Below, in pieces: positions 1 through 8,407 of a stretch of DNA of 61,089 nucleotides (its first letter is position 1; the number at the start of each line of letters is the position of its first letter). The translations under genes and the position numbers were made by a program. The DNA is from Caccocola sp964450835 (GTDB lineage: Bacteria > Synergistota > Synergistia > Synergistales > Synergistaceae): NCBI GenBank assembly GCA_964450835.1, contig CAYVEQ010000005.1, forward strand, positions 1-61,089. The letters are read 5' to 3'. Below the pieces are notes generated by a model. The model saw nothing but the letters and a program-made list of their open reading frames with translations. It searched no databases and had not been told where the DNA came from.

Positions 1-1
1 T

Positions 2-466
2 ATGCGCAGGCAGGGCGGCGGACGCATCATTCAGATTTCCAGCTACGGCGGACAGGTGGCGTACGCGGCAAATTCCATGTACCATGCCACAAAGTTCGGC
101 ATTGAGGGCTTCTGTGAATCCGTGGCGCAGGAAGTGGAGCAGTTCGGCATCGGCGTTACTATCGTTGAGCCCGGCGGCGCGAGGACGGAGTTCCGTTACG
201 GCAGCGCAAAGGTGGCGAAGCTGATGCCGGAATATGAAAGCTGCCACGGCTTCCTCAAAATGCTGGACGCGTCTAACGGGCTGGCTCCCGGAGATCCTGC
301 GAAAATGGCGCGTCGGATAATTGAAAGCGCCGATAAAAATCCGGCTCCGCTGCGCATGGTGCTTGGCTCGCAGGCGCTGTCCGCGACCCTCAAACGGCTG
401 AAAGAGCGTGTCGCGGATTACGAAACACAGACGGAACTTGCCGCTTCTACCGACATTCACGAATAA
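2..466 (+). CDS. SDR-family oxidoreductase, C-terminal part (5' end outside window)
   Basis: This is the C-terminal 154 residues of a short-chain dehydrogenase/reductase, an NAD(P)-dependent oxidoreductase with a Rossmann fold. The visible part has the strand leading into the catalytic Ser (IIQISSYGG), the YxxxK catalytic pair (YHATK) and the following VEPGGARTEF segment typical of SDRs. The true start lies before base 1, so the cofactor-binding TGxxxGxG motif cannot be seen. The substrate cannot be inferred. It precedes an aldo/keto reductase and flavodoxin cluster on the same strand and may belong to it, though about 100 bases separate it from the next start. Confidence 0.85.
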   Translation: MRRQGGGRIIQISSYGGQVAYAANSMYHATKFGIEGFCESVAQEVEQFGIGVTIVEPGGARTEFRYGSAKVAKLMPEYESCHGFLKMLDASNGLAPGDPAKMARRIIESADKNPAPLRMVLGSQALSATLKRLKERVADYETQTELAASTDIHE

Positions 467-567
467 TAAGCAATCTCGCACCAAAAGCGCAGATAAGGAT
501 AAGTAAACTGCGGGAACATATCGCTGTTTATCATACTGCCATGGTTAAATAAAAAGGAGTATTGATT

Positions 568-1560
568 ATGCAATATGTAAAATTAGGCAATACCGGGGTT
601 GATGTTTCAAGAATTTGCTTAGGCTGCATGAGTTTTGGAAAGCCTGGTTCAGAAAACGGCGTTTTCCCATGGGCCAAAGACTATAACGATGCGAAACCGA
701 TTTTCAGGAAAGCAATTGAATCGGGAATTAATTATTTTGATACTGCGAATGTTTATCAATTAGGAACCAGCGAAGAAATTACAGGACGTTTGATTAAAGA
801 TTTCGGGCTTAACCGGGACGAAATCGTTGTGGCGACGAAAGTGCATTTTGCGATGCGTGAAGGCCGGCCCAACGGTGCAGGTTCTTCAAGAAAAAACATC
901 ATGGCGGAAATCGACCATTCTTTAAAGAGATTAGGTCTTGATTATGTTGATTTATACCAAATCCATAGGCTTGACCACGAAACAAACTGGGAAGAGATTA
1001 TGGAGGCACTGCACGATGTCGTAAAATCAGGAAAGGCAAGATACATCGGGGCCTGCACTATGTTTGCCTGGGAGTTTGAGCGTTTAAACAATATCGCGGA
1101 GAAACGCAACTGGACAAAGTTTGTTTCTATGCAAAACCAATATAACTTGATTTATAGAGAAGAAGAGCGTGAAATGATTCCGCTTTGTCAGGACAGAAAA
1201 ATTGCGGTTATACCTTGGAGCCCGCTCGCAGGCGGAAGATGCGCCCATACTTGGGGTAAGGCTACCGCCAGAAATAGAGTCGACATGGTTTCACCGATGG
1301 TGTGGGGTGCGACAGACGCACAGGACAAAGTTGTTGTTGATAATCTGGAAAAAATTTCAAAAGAATTAGGTTACTCAATGGCACAGGTATCTTTAGCATG
1401 GATATTATCTAAGCCTTTTATTACGTCACCAATTGTCGGGACAACTTCGGCAGAACACGTTGAAGAAGCAGTATCAGCGCTCAATATCAAATTACCGGAT
1501 GATATTATAAAAGCTCTCGAGAAGCCATATGTACCGCACATAAAAACAGGGGAGTTTTAA
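568..1560 (+). CDS. Aldo/keto reductase (AKR1 of the first redox cluster)
   Basis: A 330-residue aldo/keto reductase, a TIM-barrel NAD(P)H-dependent carbonyl reductase. The catalytic tetrad is intact: Asp58 and Tyr63 in YFDTANVY, Lys91 in VVATKVH and His133 in LYQIHRLD. I chose the ATG at 568 because AAGGAG (553-558) sits about 9 bases upstream; a TTG six bases earlier is less likely. Base composition is visibly more AT-rich than the genes further right, which could indicate acquisition by transfer. It is closely followed by a flavodoxin, so the pair may be co-transcribed. The substrate is unknown. Confidence 0.9.
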   Translation: MQYVKLGNTGVDVSRICLGCMSFGKPGSENGVFPWAKDYNDAKPIFRKAIESGINYFDTANVYQLGTSEEITGRLIKDFGLNRDEIVVATKVHFAMREGRPNGAGSSRKNIMAEIDHSLKRLGLDYVDLYQIHRLDHETNWEEIMEALHDVVKSGKARYIGACTMFAWEFERLNNIAEKRNWTKFVSMQNQYNLIYREEEREMIPLCQDRKIAVIPWSPLAGGRCAHTWGKATARNRVDMVSPMVWGATDAQDKVVVDNLEKISKELGYSMAQVSLAWILSKPFITSPIVGTTSAEHVEEAVSALNIKLPDDIIKALEKPYVPHIKTGEF

Positions 1561-1575
1561 TAAGAGGAACCCACA

Positions 1576-2100
1576 GTGACCAAAAATTTAATCATCTACT
1601 ATTCGCGGAATGGAGAAAACTACTGGAACGGAAGCGTGAGAAGCATTGCCAAAGGCAACACGGAAATTGTTGCGGAGTTTATCGGCAAGGCCGTCGGAGG
1701 GGATATTTTTAAAATCGAAACAGTAAAGGAATATTCGGCCAATTACAATGCCTGCACAAAAGAGGCTATGGCTGAATTACGCGCCGGGGCAAGGCCGGAG
1801 TTAAAGCGCTGTCTTGAAAGTATCGCTGAGTACAGCAATATCTTTGTATGCGGACCATGCTGGTGGGGGACATTCCCGATGGCGGTGTTCACGCAGCTTG
1901 AAAGGCTTGATTTCAGCGGTAAAAAAGTGATCCCGGTTATGACCCACGAGGGAAGCGGCCTTGGTTCCTGCGAGCGGGATCTGAAGAAAATATGCAAAGG
2001 AGCTTCCTTCGGCAAAGGACTTCCTGTTCACGGTGCGGACGCGGCTGAATCTGAAGCGGCAGTGGCGTCGTGGGCTAAAAAAGCAGTGCAGCGCGGTTAA
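1576..2100 (+). CDS. Flavodoxin (cytoplasmic, long FMN loop)
   Basis: A 174-residue flavodoxin-fold protein expected to bind FMN. The N-terminal strand and phosphate loop read LIIYYSRNGENY with an insertion before GNTEIVAEFIG, as in the family known as Flavodoxin_4. The conserved VCGPCWWGTFPMAV and DFSGKKVIPVMTHEGSG segments are present; the latter is also seen in the other flavodoxins of this window. It starts with GTG at 1576 behind GAGGAA and has no signal peptide. It lies 15 bases after AKR1, suggesting it is a redox partner. Electron donor and acceptor are not known. Confidence 0.88.
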   Translation: MTKNLIIYYSRNGENYWNGSVRSIAKGNTEIVAEFIGKAVGGDIFKIETVKEYSANYNACTKEAMAELRAGARPELKRCLESIAEYSNIFVCGPCWWGTFPMAVFTQLERLDFSGKKVIPVMTHEGSGLGSCERDLKKICKGASFGKGLPVHGADAAESEAAVASWAKKAVQRG

Positions 2101-2163
2101 GGCAGGCCGCCCTCCTTAAAGGTGTCCGGTAGCGGCCCGAAATTTACGGCGGAGGGAAAGATA

Positions 2164-3153
2164 ATGCAAAACAGAGTTTTAGGCAAAGATCTGGAAGTTT
2201 CAGCCGTCGGCCTCGGCTGTATGGGGTTTACCCACGCCTACGGAAAAGCGCTGGAAGAAAGCGAAGCCGCCAAAACAGTCGCTGAGGCCGCAGAGATGGG
2301 ATATACCTTCTTTGATACAGCGGAATGCTATACCGGCAGCAGAGCGGACGGAAGTATCGCGTTCAATGAAGATCTGGTCGGCAGAGCGCTGAAACCGTAT
2401 CGGGAAAAAGTGAAGATTGCGACAAAATTCGGCGTTGCGATTTCCGATGACGGACTGTTGACGGACTCAAGACCGGCAGCTGTACGGAAATCCGTTGAAG
2501 GAAGTCTGAAACGGCTTGGGACAGACTATGTGGATCTGTATTATCAGCACCGTATTGACCCGGAGGTTGAGCCGGAAGAAGTCGCCGGCGTCATGTCCGA
2601 TCTCATGAAAGAGGGGAAAATACTGCATTGGGGCATTTCGGAAACCGATGAAAAATATCTGCGCCGCGCTCATGCCGTCTGTCCCGTTACCTGTATACAG
2701 AACCGCCTTTCAATGATGGCGCGGTGGCATGAAAAACTGTTTCCAGTACTGGAAGAACTGGGTGTCGGCTTTGTCGCCTTCAGTCCGCTTGCAAACGGTT
2801 TTCTGACAGATACTTTTAAGAAGGGGGAGAAATTTGAAGAAGGAGACTACAGGAACATCATGCCTCAATACAGGGAGGACAACTATAACGCCAATCTCGG
2901 ACTGCTGAATCTTATACGCACGCTTGCGGCCGGGAAAAACGCGACGCCCGCGCAGATTTCCCTCGCTTGGATGCTGTGCAAGAAACCGTATATCGTGCCG
3001 ATTCCCGGCTCGCGCAAAGCGGAACGTATCAGGGAAAATTTCCGGGCGAGCCGGATTGCGATGACTGCCGAAGAAGTGGCCGAGATTGACTCGAGGCTTG
3101 ACGCGATTCCTGTTTCCGGCGTGTTCGGCGGGTCGGACGTCAAAAAGAAATAA
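2164..3153 (+). CDS. Aldo/keto reductase (AKR2)
   Basis: A 329-residue aldo/keto reductase resembling the YajO/perakine-reductase type. The tetrad is intact: Asp51 and Tyr56 (FFDTAECY), Lys88 (IATKFG) and His129 (LYYQHRID). The NADP phosphate-binding end (PIPGSRKAERIREN) is also visible. The ATG at 2164 follows GGAGGG (2151-2156) with a 7-base spacer; an upstream in-frame GTG at 2122 has no comparable ribosome site. It lies between two flavodoxin genes, repeating the AKR-flavodoxin order of the preceding pair. Substrate unknown. Confidence 0.9.
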   Translation: MQNRVLGKDLEVSAVGLGCMGFTHAYGKALEESEAAKTVAEAAEMGYTFFDTAECYTGSRADGSIAFNEDLVGRALKPYREKVKIATKFGVAISDDGLLTDSRPAAVRKSVEGSLKRLGTDYVDLYYQHRIDPEVEPEEVAGVMSDLMKEGKILHWGISETDEKYLRRAHAVCPVTCIQNRLSMMARWHEKLFPVLEELGVGFVAFSPLANGFLTDTFKKGEKFEEGDYRNIMPQYREDNYNANLGLLNLIRTLAAGKNATPAQISLAWMLCKKPYIVPIPGSRKAERIRENFRASRIAMTAEEVAEIDSRLDAIPVSGVFGGSDVKKK

Positions 3154-3175
3154 CAATGAAAGGATGAGTTTTATT

Positions 3176-3829
3176 ATGGCGCTGACACGAAAAACAATGC
3201 GGCTTTTGCTGCTCCTGGCACTGCTTCTGCCGGTTTTTCCGCTTGCCGCCGGCGCAGGCGGCAATAAGGGGGAAAGCTTGGATTCGACCGGACATATTCT
3301 CGTCGCTTACTTCTCCCGTACCGGAGAGAATTACGCCGTCGGCGTGGTTAAAAAAGGCAGCACGCACATTATCGCGGATATGATTGCCGAAAAAACCGGC
3401 GGGGATTTGTTCGAGATTGCCCCGGCGAATCCCTATCCGGACGCCTACGACAAATGTGTTGACGCGGCAAAGCGGGAACGGGCCGGTAATGCCCGTCCGG
3501 AAATTCTTAACCCGCCCGAGGACCTGTCCTCATACGATACTGTTTTCATCGGCTACCCGATTTGGTGCGGCGATTTGCCGATGGCGGTCTACACCTTCCT
3601 TGAAAAGTACGACTTTTCCGGCAAGACGGTTATCCCGTTCTGCACTCATGAGGGAAGCGGCCTGTCGGGGACGAAGAGCAGCATTGAAAGGGCCTGCCCT
3701 GGCGCGGCGGTATTAGACGGGATTGCCGTCCGGGGCCGCGAGGCGCAGAACGAACAAAAGGCAGCAGACGCGAATGTCTCGGACTGGCTTGAAAAAATCG
3801 GATTATTGTCCGGCGCGGCTCAAAAATAA
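3176..3829 (+). CDS. Flavodoxin with signal peptide (exported)
   Basis: Flavodoxin-fold protein with an N-terminal signal peptide: basic MALTRKTMR, a Leu-rich core and a likely cleavage site near AAGAGG. The mature part begins ILVAYFSRTGENY, has a long loop before STHIIADMIAE, and keeps GYPIWCGDLPMAV and FCTHEGSGLSG. The ATG at 3176 is placed correctly behind AAAGGA (3159-3164); an ATG at 3164 lies too close to it. Export of a flavodoxin implies an electron transfer role outside the cytoplasm, which is unusual because classical flavodoxins are cytoplasmic. It ends the first AKR/flavodoxin cluster. Confidence 0.87.
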   Translation: MALTRKTMRLLLLLALLLPVFPLAAGAGGNKGESLDSTGHILVAYFSRTGENYAVGVVKKGSTHIIADMIAEKTGGDLFEIAPANPYPDAYDKCVDAAKRERAGNARPEILNPPEDLSSYDTVFIGYPIWCGDLPMAVYTFLEKYDFSGKTVIPFCTHEGSGLSGTKSSIERACPGAAVLDGIAVRGREAQNEQKAADANVSDWLEKIGLLSGAAQK

Positions 3830-3880
3830 CGGTGCTTTCTGAATAGTTTCTTCAAAACAGCGCGCAGGTTGTTTTTTGAT

Positions 3881-3949
3881 GTGATACGGATAACGGCATC
3901 CGGTTTCTCCCTTACGATGTCCGTTTTCGTCCGTATCACTTCTTTTTTG
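3881..3949 (+). terminator. Long hairpin followed by T-rich tract
   Basis: A perfect 10-base inverted repeat (GTGATACGGA at 3881-3890 with TCCGTATCAC at 3930-3939) can be extended inward imperfectly (AACGGCATC with GATGTCCGTT). It is followed by TTCTTTTTT. This is a plausible intrinsic terminator for the first AKR/flavodoxin cluster, with a longer loop than usual. Confidence 0.55.
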
Positions 3950-4079
3950 TGGGGTTTTCTCCCCCGCGGGGCTTTCGTCAAAAAACAGGCCGATTCGCCC
4001 CCCGGATAAAGAAATTTCTTAACTTTTCTCAAAAAAATTGACAGCGCCGCGTGTCCGGGCGGGGCAACACGCGGCTTTG

Positions 4080-4179
4080 NNNNNNNNNNNNNNNNNNNNN
4101 NNNNNNNNNNNNNNNNNNNNNNNNNNNNNNNNNNNNNNNNNNNNNNNNNNNNNNNNNNNNNNNNNNNNNNNNNNNNNNN
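4080..4179. other. Assembly gap (100 N)
   Basis: A run of exactly 100 N, the usual placeholder for a gap of unknown size. The flanks share no visible overlap. No gene is seen in 3950-4079, so the join between the first redox cluster and rmuC is only scaffold-supported. Confidence 0.98.
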
Positions 4180-4211
4180 AATATGGGCAATTAGACGGAG
4201 GTGTTTGTCCT

Positions 4212-5579
4212 ATGCCCATTTTTGTCGGAGCCGCGCTCGCGGCGGCGCTATTCTGCCTGTACGCGGCGTTTTCGCTGTCGCGTTTTCGCGAGAGCGCGGG
4301 AGCTATGGAGCAGACCGCGCGCGAATTGCTTTCGCGCCTTCAAAGCGTGGAAGCGAGGCTTGGCGACGCAGAGGAGACCATCGATAAAAACCTGACCGCG
4401 ATGCGGCGCGAGCAGAACGAAAACGCGGCCGCCGGACGCGCGGAGCAGGCCAATAACTTGTACGCGAGATTTGAGGATTTCAAAAAGCAGTTTAGGGAAC
4501 AGGGCGAGTCGCAGAGTTCGCTGATAAAGGAGATAAGCAAAAACCAGACGGAAAGCCTCGGCTCTTTCTCAAACCAGCTTACCGGCATAAGCCGCCTTAA
4601 CGAGGAAAAACTGGAGGCCGTGCGCGGGATTGTAGAAAAAAAACTGGGCGAGCTACAGGAAGGCAACGAGAAAAAGCTGGAGGCCATGCGCGCGACTGTT
4701 GACGAAAAACTTCAGGCGACGCTCGAAAAGAGGCTGGGCGACGCCTTCTCCAAAGTTTCGGAAAATCTGAACGCGGTTCAAAGCGGGCTTGGCGAGATGC
4801 GCGCCCTCGCCTCGGGCGTGGGCGACCTGAAAAAAGTCCTGACGAACGTCAAAACGCGCGGAACGTGGGGCGAGATGCAGCTGCGAGCGCTTCTTGAACA
4901 GATTCTCACGAAAGAGCAGTACGCGGAGAACGTCGAGACGAAACCGGGAAGCGGACAGCGTGTCGAGTTCGCGATAGCGCTCCCGGGAGGCGAGGACGGA
5001 AAGGCCGTCTATCTGCCGATCGACTCCAAATTCCCGATGGAGGACTATCAGAGCATAGTGTCGGCCTCAGAGCGCGGCGACGCCTTGGAAATCGCCGAGG
5101 CGCAGAAGAAACTGCGGACGCGCGTGACCGGCGAGGCGAAGGATATACGCGACAAATACATAGACCCGCCGCACACGACGGACTTCGGGATACTTTATCT
5201 GCCCGTCGAGGGGCTGTACGCCGAGGTGCTGCGGCTCGACGGCCTCTGCGAGAGCCTCGCGCGCGAATACCGCGTGGTTCCGGCCGGGCCGACGACGATT
5301 TGCGCTCTGCTCAACAGCCTGCAGATGGGCTTCCGCACGCTGGCCATAGAGAAGCGGTCAAGCGAGGTATGGACGCTGCTCGGCAAGGTCAAGACGGAAT
5401 TTGAGACATTCGGCGCAGTGCTCGACAAGACGCGCAAAAAAATAGACGAGGCCCGCAGCGAACTTGACAAAGCCGGATCGCGCACCCGCGCCATCAACCG
5501 CGATCTGAAGAAAGTCCAGGAACTCCCTGTTGAAAAAGGAGATTTTCAGACGCGGGACGACGAGGCGGACGAGGCGTAG
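4212..5579 (+). CDS. rmuC: DNA recombination protein RmuC
   Basis: A 455-residue RmuC-family protein, associated with limiting DNA inversions and rearrangements. It has an N-terminal membrane segment (IFVGAALAAALFCLYAAF), then a long coiled coil (about residues 30-210, rich in E/K/Q) and the C-terminal PD-(D/E)XK-like RmuC domain with GTWGEMQLRALLEQ, LPIDSKFPMEDY and DPPHTTDFGILYLPVEGLYAEV. ATG 4212 follows GGAGG (4197-4201) with a 10-base spacer. It is convergent with the serpin gene and shares a bidirectional terminator with it. Confidence 0.93.
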   Translation: MPIFVGAALAAALFCLYAAFSLSRFRESAGAMEQTARELLSRLQSVEARLGDAEETIDKNLTAMRREQNENAAAGRAEQANNLYARFEDFKKQFREQGESQSSLIKEISKNQTESLGSFSNQLTGISRLNEEKLEAVRGIVEKKLGELQEGNEKKLEAMRATVDEKLQATLEKRLGDAFSKVSENLNAVQSGLGEMRALASGVGDLKKVLTNVKTRGTWGEMQLRALLEQILTKEQYAENVETKPGSGQRVEFAIALPGGEDGKAVYLPIDSKFPMEDYQSIVSASERGDALEIAEAQKKLRTRVTGEAKDIRDKYIDPPHTTDFGILYLPVEGLYAEVLRLDGLCESLAREYRVVPAGPTTICALLNSLQMGFRTLAIEKRSSEVWTLLGKVKTEFETFGAVLDKTRKKIDEARSELDKAGSRTRAINRDLKKVQELPVEKGDFQTRDDEADEA

Positions 5580-5643
5580 AAGTTCTGATTTCGCGCGAAA
5601 GTGGCAAGCCGGAGCGCGCGGCGTAAAGAGCAGGTTTAAGGAT

Positions 5644-5676
5644 AAAAAAAGCGCGGCGGAAGCCGCGCCTTTTTTA
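5644..5676. terminator. Bidirectional intrinsic terminator between rmuC and serpin
   Basis: The stem GCGCGGC (5651-5657) pairs with GCCGCGC (5662-5668) around a GGAA loop. It is flanked by seven A on the left and six T on the right, so it works in both directions for the convergent rmuC and serpin genes. Confidence 0.88.
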
Positions 5677-5686
5677 TGTTCCTGCG

Positions 5687-6907
5687 TCAGGGTCTTGAGA
5701 GCCTTCCTATGAAGAGCGCCGCGCCGCTTTCGTTGTCGCGGATGATATATATGAAGGGCCTGTCAGCGCGGAATACGATTTTTTCGCCGCGCGGGGGCAG
5801 CGAGGCGCGCATAAGCGCGACGGCGGTAGCCGCTGCCGCCTCCGTGCCCTCTTCCGTCACTTCCGCGAAGGTCTTGTGCATGACCCCGCTTATCGAGATG
5901 CCGCCCGCTCCGTTGATGCCGGAAAAATCCGCCGCCGCGTCAAAGGCGAGAGGCATCCCGAGCCGCGCGAGAGTCCGGCTTAAATCGTAAGCGCCCTCCT
6001 GCCTGAACCTTGGCAGGAATATCTCGACTTCGGCAGGCTCCATGGCGGCGAGCCATTCGTCCAAAGTTTCCGCGTTCAGCCTCTCGCCGAGCGCCTCGAC
6101 GGAGGACTCTTTGTCCGGCAGCAGGACGAGCATCGAGAAGCGCCCGCCCTTGTAAGGCATCTCTATCATCTCGGCGTCCCCGACCTTCGCGTAGTTCAGT
6201 TCGCTTGAGAGACGGGTCATCGTCGGGACGCTGACAGATTCCGCCGCGCCTGTAAAGAACGGCCGGGGCGCGGTATCGGTCTTTTTGAATCTTTCCTGCC
6301 ACTCCGCTTTGAAGTAGACGGCGTTGGTAAGCACTGTCTTTGTGTCTTTCGTTATCGCGCCGCCCGGAAGGATGTCGGTTATTTTCCCGTTTGTCCGCTC
6401 CTCCACCCATCTGTTGATCGTGTCGCGGGATTCTTCGGGATGTCCCGCGTAGTCAAGCTGTTTGAGGGCGGAGCGGTAATCGAGTCGCGCCAGCATATAA
6501 AAGTCCGGAAGGATTTTTTCGCCGGCGGCGGGCCATATGGCGTTTGCCGTTCTTACCGTGGCGCTCTCCTCCGGCACGGAGTTTATCGAGCCGATTAACG
6601 CGCCCATAGCCTTGTGAATCTCCGGCGTGAAGTGGAGCACGAGAGCCATCTCCTCGGCCGTCCTGCCGCGGGCGCCCGCGTAGGTCATAGCGAGCGCCGA
6701 AGAAACGCTGTACGGCGAGAGGAATACGTTCTGTCCCGGCGCGTCCGACGCGACGGCCTTGTAGATGTCGAATGTGAATCTGTTGACCGCGAGCGCGGCG
6801 GACGCCGCGAGCGCTTCCTCCGGCGCGCCGGCGCTTTGCGCCGCCCTCGCCGTTCCCGCGAAGAGAAGCGCGAGCATCATTGCCGCGATTATTGCTTTGC
6901 CTTTCAT
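5687..6907 (-). CDS. Secreted serpin (serine protease inhibitor)
   Basis: A 406-residue bacterial serpin. It has a signal peptide (KAIIAAMMLALLFAGTARA), then the canonical serpin core: NVFLSPYSVSSALAMTYAGA near residue 60, TVLTNAVYFKAEW, the breach/hinge EVTEEGTEAAAATAVA and the C-terminal RPFIYIIRDNESGAALFIGR. The small-residue hinge (EEGTEAAAATA) is what inhibitory serpins need for loop insertion, so it is probably inhibitory rather than a structural relative. The reactive-centre residue lies in the ALMRASLPP stretch; Arg near P1 would point to trypsin-like targets, but this is inference. A strong AAAGGAGG precedes the ATG, and a -10-like TATAAT lies at 6948-6953 on the minus strand. Confidence 0.93.
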   Translation of the reverse strand: MKGKAIIAAMMLALLFAGTARAAQSAGAPEEALAASAALAVNRFTFDIYKAVASDAPGQNVFLSPYSVSSALAMTYAGARGRTAEEMALVLHFTPEIHKAMGALIGSINSVPEESATVRTANAIWPAAGEKILPDFYMLARLDYRSALKQLDYAGHPEESRDTINRWVEERTNGKITDILPGGAITKDTKTVLTNAVYFKAEWQERFKKTDTAPRPFFTGAAESVSVPTMTRLSSELNYAKVGDAEMIEMPYKGGRFSMLVLLPDKESSVEALGERLNAETLDEWLAAMEPAEVEIFLPRFRQEGAYDLSRTLARLGMPLAFDAAADFSGINGAGGISISGVMHKTFAEVTEEGTEAAAATAVALMRASLPPRGEKIVFRADRPFIYIIRDNESGAALFIGRLSRP

Positions 6908-7070
6908 TTAATTGCCTCCTTTGTCAGCTGTTACAGCTCCGGCAAAGATTATAGCGTAAAAGCGCGAAAGTTGCCGCGCCTCGGGCGGGCGTTTGTAACA
7001 CGGCTTTTCCCGCGAGTGCTAAAATTATGGCGCGGGGTCGGATTCTGCGATTGTACAGGAGTGATTGACA

Positions 7071-7895
7071 ATGAGTATTCTTACGGTAAATACTGAGAAA
7101 TGCGTGAAATGCGGAATATGTCTGAAAGCCTGCCCGGCGGGGCTCGTCAGCACGGACGGGCTGGGTTTCCCGGAAGTCGACGAAAAACGCGCGGGAAGGT
7201 GCATCGCCTGCGGCCAGTGCGTTCTGCTCTGCCCGCGCCGCGCGAACAAGCATTCTTTCATTAAAGACTCGGAGCTTGTGAGCGCGGAGAGCATTAAACT
7301 GCCGGACGAGGAGGAGGGGCTCAATCTCATAAAGACGCGCCGCAGCGTTAGGTTCTTCCGGAAAGAGCCGCTTCCACGCGAAACATTCGAAAAGCTCTTC
7401 GACGCGGCGCGCCAGGCGCCGACTGCGGTCAACAGCCAGAATGTGCGCTGGATTGTGACGCTTTCGCCCGAAAAGACCAAAGAAGTTACAAATCTGATCC
7501 TCTGCTGGTTTCGCGAGGAGATATTCAAAGACCCGACAAGCCGCTTGGCGATACTCGGAGCCGGAATGATAGCGAAAGCGAAGGAGGGCGACGACAGACT
7601 GCTTCGCGGCGCCCCTCACATCGCCGTGGCGGTCGTGCCCGGGTCCTACGGCTGGCCGGAGGACGGCGCAATCGCTCTGACATATCTGGAGCTCGCCGCG
7701 CACGCGGCGGGCGTGGGCTGCTGCTGGGGCGGCTACCTCACCACGGCGATACGCAGTTTCAAAGGATTGCGCGAGTACCTTGGCGTCGGCGAGGATGAGC
7801 ACGTCTGCGGCGCCCAGATGATGGGCTACCCAGCCTTGCGTCCGGCGCGCCAGTTCGCGCCGCGCAAGGAGCCGAAGATAAACTGGATTGAATAG
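7071..7895 (+). CDS. Nitroreductase-family protein with N-terminal 2[4Fe-4S] ferredoxin domain
   Basis: A 274-residue fusion. Residues 1-60 form a bacterial ferredoxin with two clusters (CVKCGICLKACP and CIACGQCVLLCP). The rest is an FMN-dependent nitroreductase fold (IKTRRSVRFFRKEPLPRE; ARQAPTAVNSQNVRW; the C-terminal ALTYLELAAHAAGVGCCWGG). The architecture implies electron delivery from ferredoxin clusters to FMN. Physiological substrates of this subfamily are mostly unknown. ATG 7071 follows AGGAGTGA (7057-7064); an in-frame TTG at 7065 is less likely. It is divergent from the serpin. Confidence 0.92.
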   Translation: MSILTVNTEKCVKCGICLKACPAGLVSTDGLGFPEVDEKRAGRCIACGQCVLLCPRRANKHSFIKDSELVSAESIKLPDEEEGLNLIKTRRSVRFFRKEPLPRETFEKLFDAARQAPTAVNSQNVRWIVTLSPEKTKEVTNLILCWFREEIFKDPTSRLAILGAGMIAKAKEGDDRLLRGAPHIAVAVVPGSYGWPEDGAIALTYLELAAHAAGVGCCWGGYLTTAIRSFKGLREYLGVGEDEHVCGAQMMGYPALRPARQFAPRKEPKINWIE

Positions 7896-7987
7896 CGCGC
7901 GGCGGCGGCCGCGCCTTGCGGGGCGCGTCGCCTCTTACGGCGCGATACATACAAAGCGGGCGCGACGCGCGAAAAAGGAGACTGGAC

Positions 7988-8407
7988 ATGAACGGATACA
8001 CTCTCGCTGCTTCGATAAGAGTCCGGTACAGCGAGACGGATCAGATGAAAATAGTCTACAACGCCAACTATCTCGATTGGTTTGAAATAGCGCGCACAGA
8101 GCTGTGCCGCAAATGGGGGCGCCCCTACACGGCGTGGGAGGCGGACGGGCTGAACCTTCCGGTCGTCGAGGCATACTGCCGCTACAAAAGTCCGGCTCGT
8201 TACGACAACAAGGTAGACTTATGGGCGCGGATAACGGAAATCAAATGCCACAGCGTAAAGTTCGAATACCGCGTGACGCTCGCCGAAAGCGGCAGGCTGC
8301 TTGCCGAAGGCTGGACGAAGCACGGCTGCACCGACGGGTCTGGCAAACTGTATAAATCAGAACACCCGTTTTATTTATGGGTGAAAGGCATAGCGGGGGA
8401 AGATTGA
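7988..8407 (+). CDS. Hotdog-fold acyl-CoA thioesterase (YbgC/4HBT type)
   Basis: A 139-residue single-hotdog thioesterase predicted to hydrolyse acyl-CoA. The signature VRYSETDQMKIVYNANYLDW, with the catalytic Asp equivalent (ETDQM), is followed by the helix FEIARTELCRKWG. ATG 7988 follows AAGGAG (7976-7981). Its TGA overlaps a TTG that opens the pseudopilin-like frame downstream (TTGA at 8404-8407), so the two are probably translationally coupled. Confidence 0.9.
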   Translation: MNGYTLAASIRVRYSETDQMKIVYNANYLDWFEIARTELCRKWGRPYTAWEADGLNLPVVEAYCRYKSPARYDNKVDLWARITEIKCHSVKFEYRVTLAESGRLLAEGWTKHGCTDGSGKLYKSEHPFYLWVKGIAGED

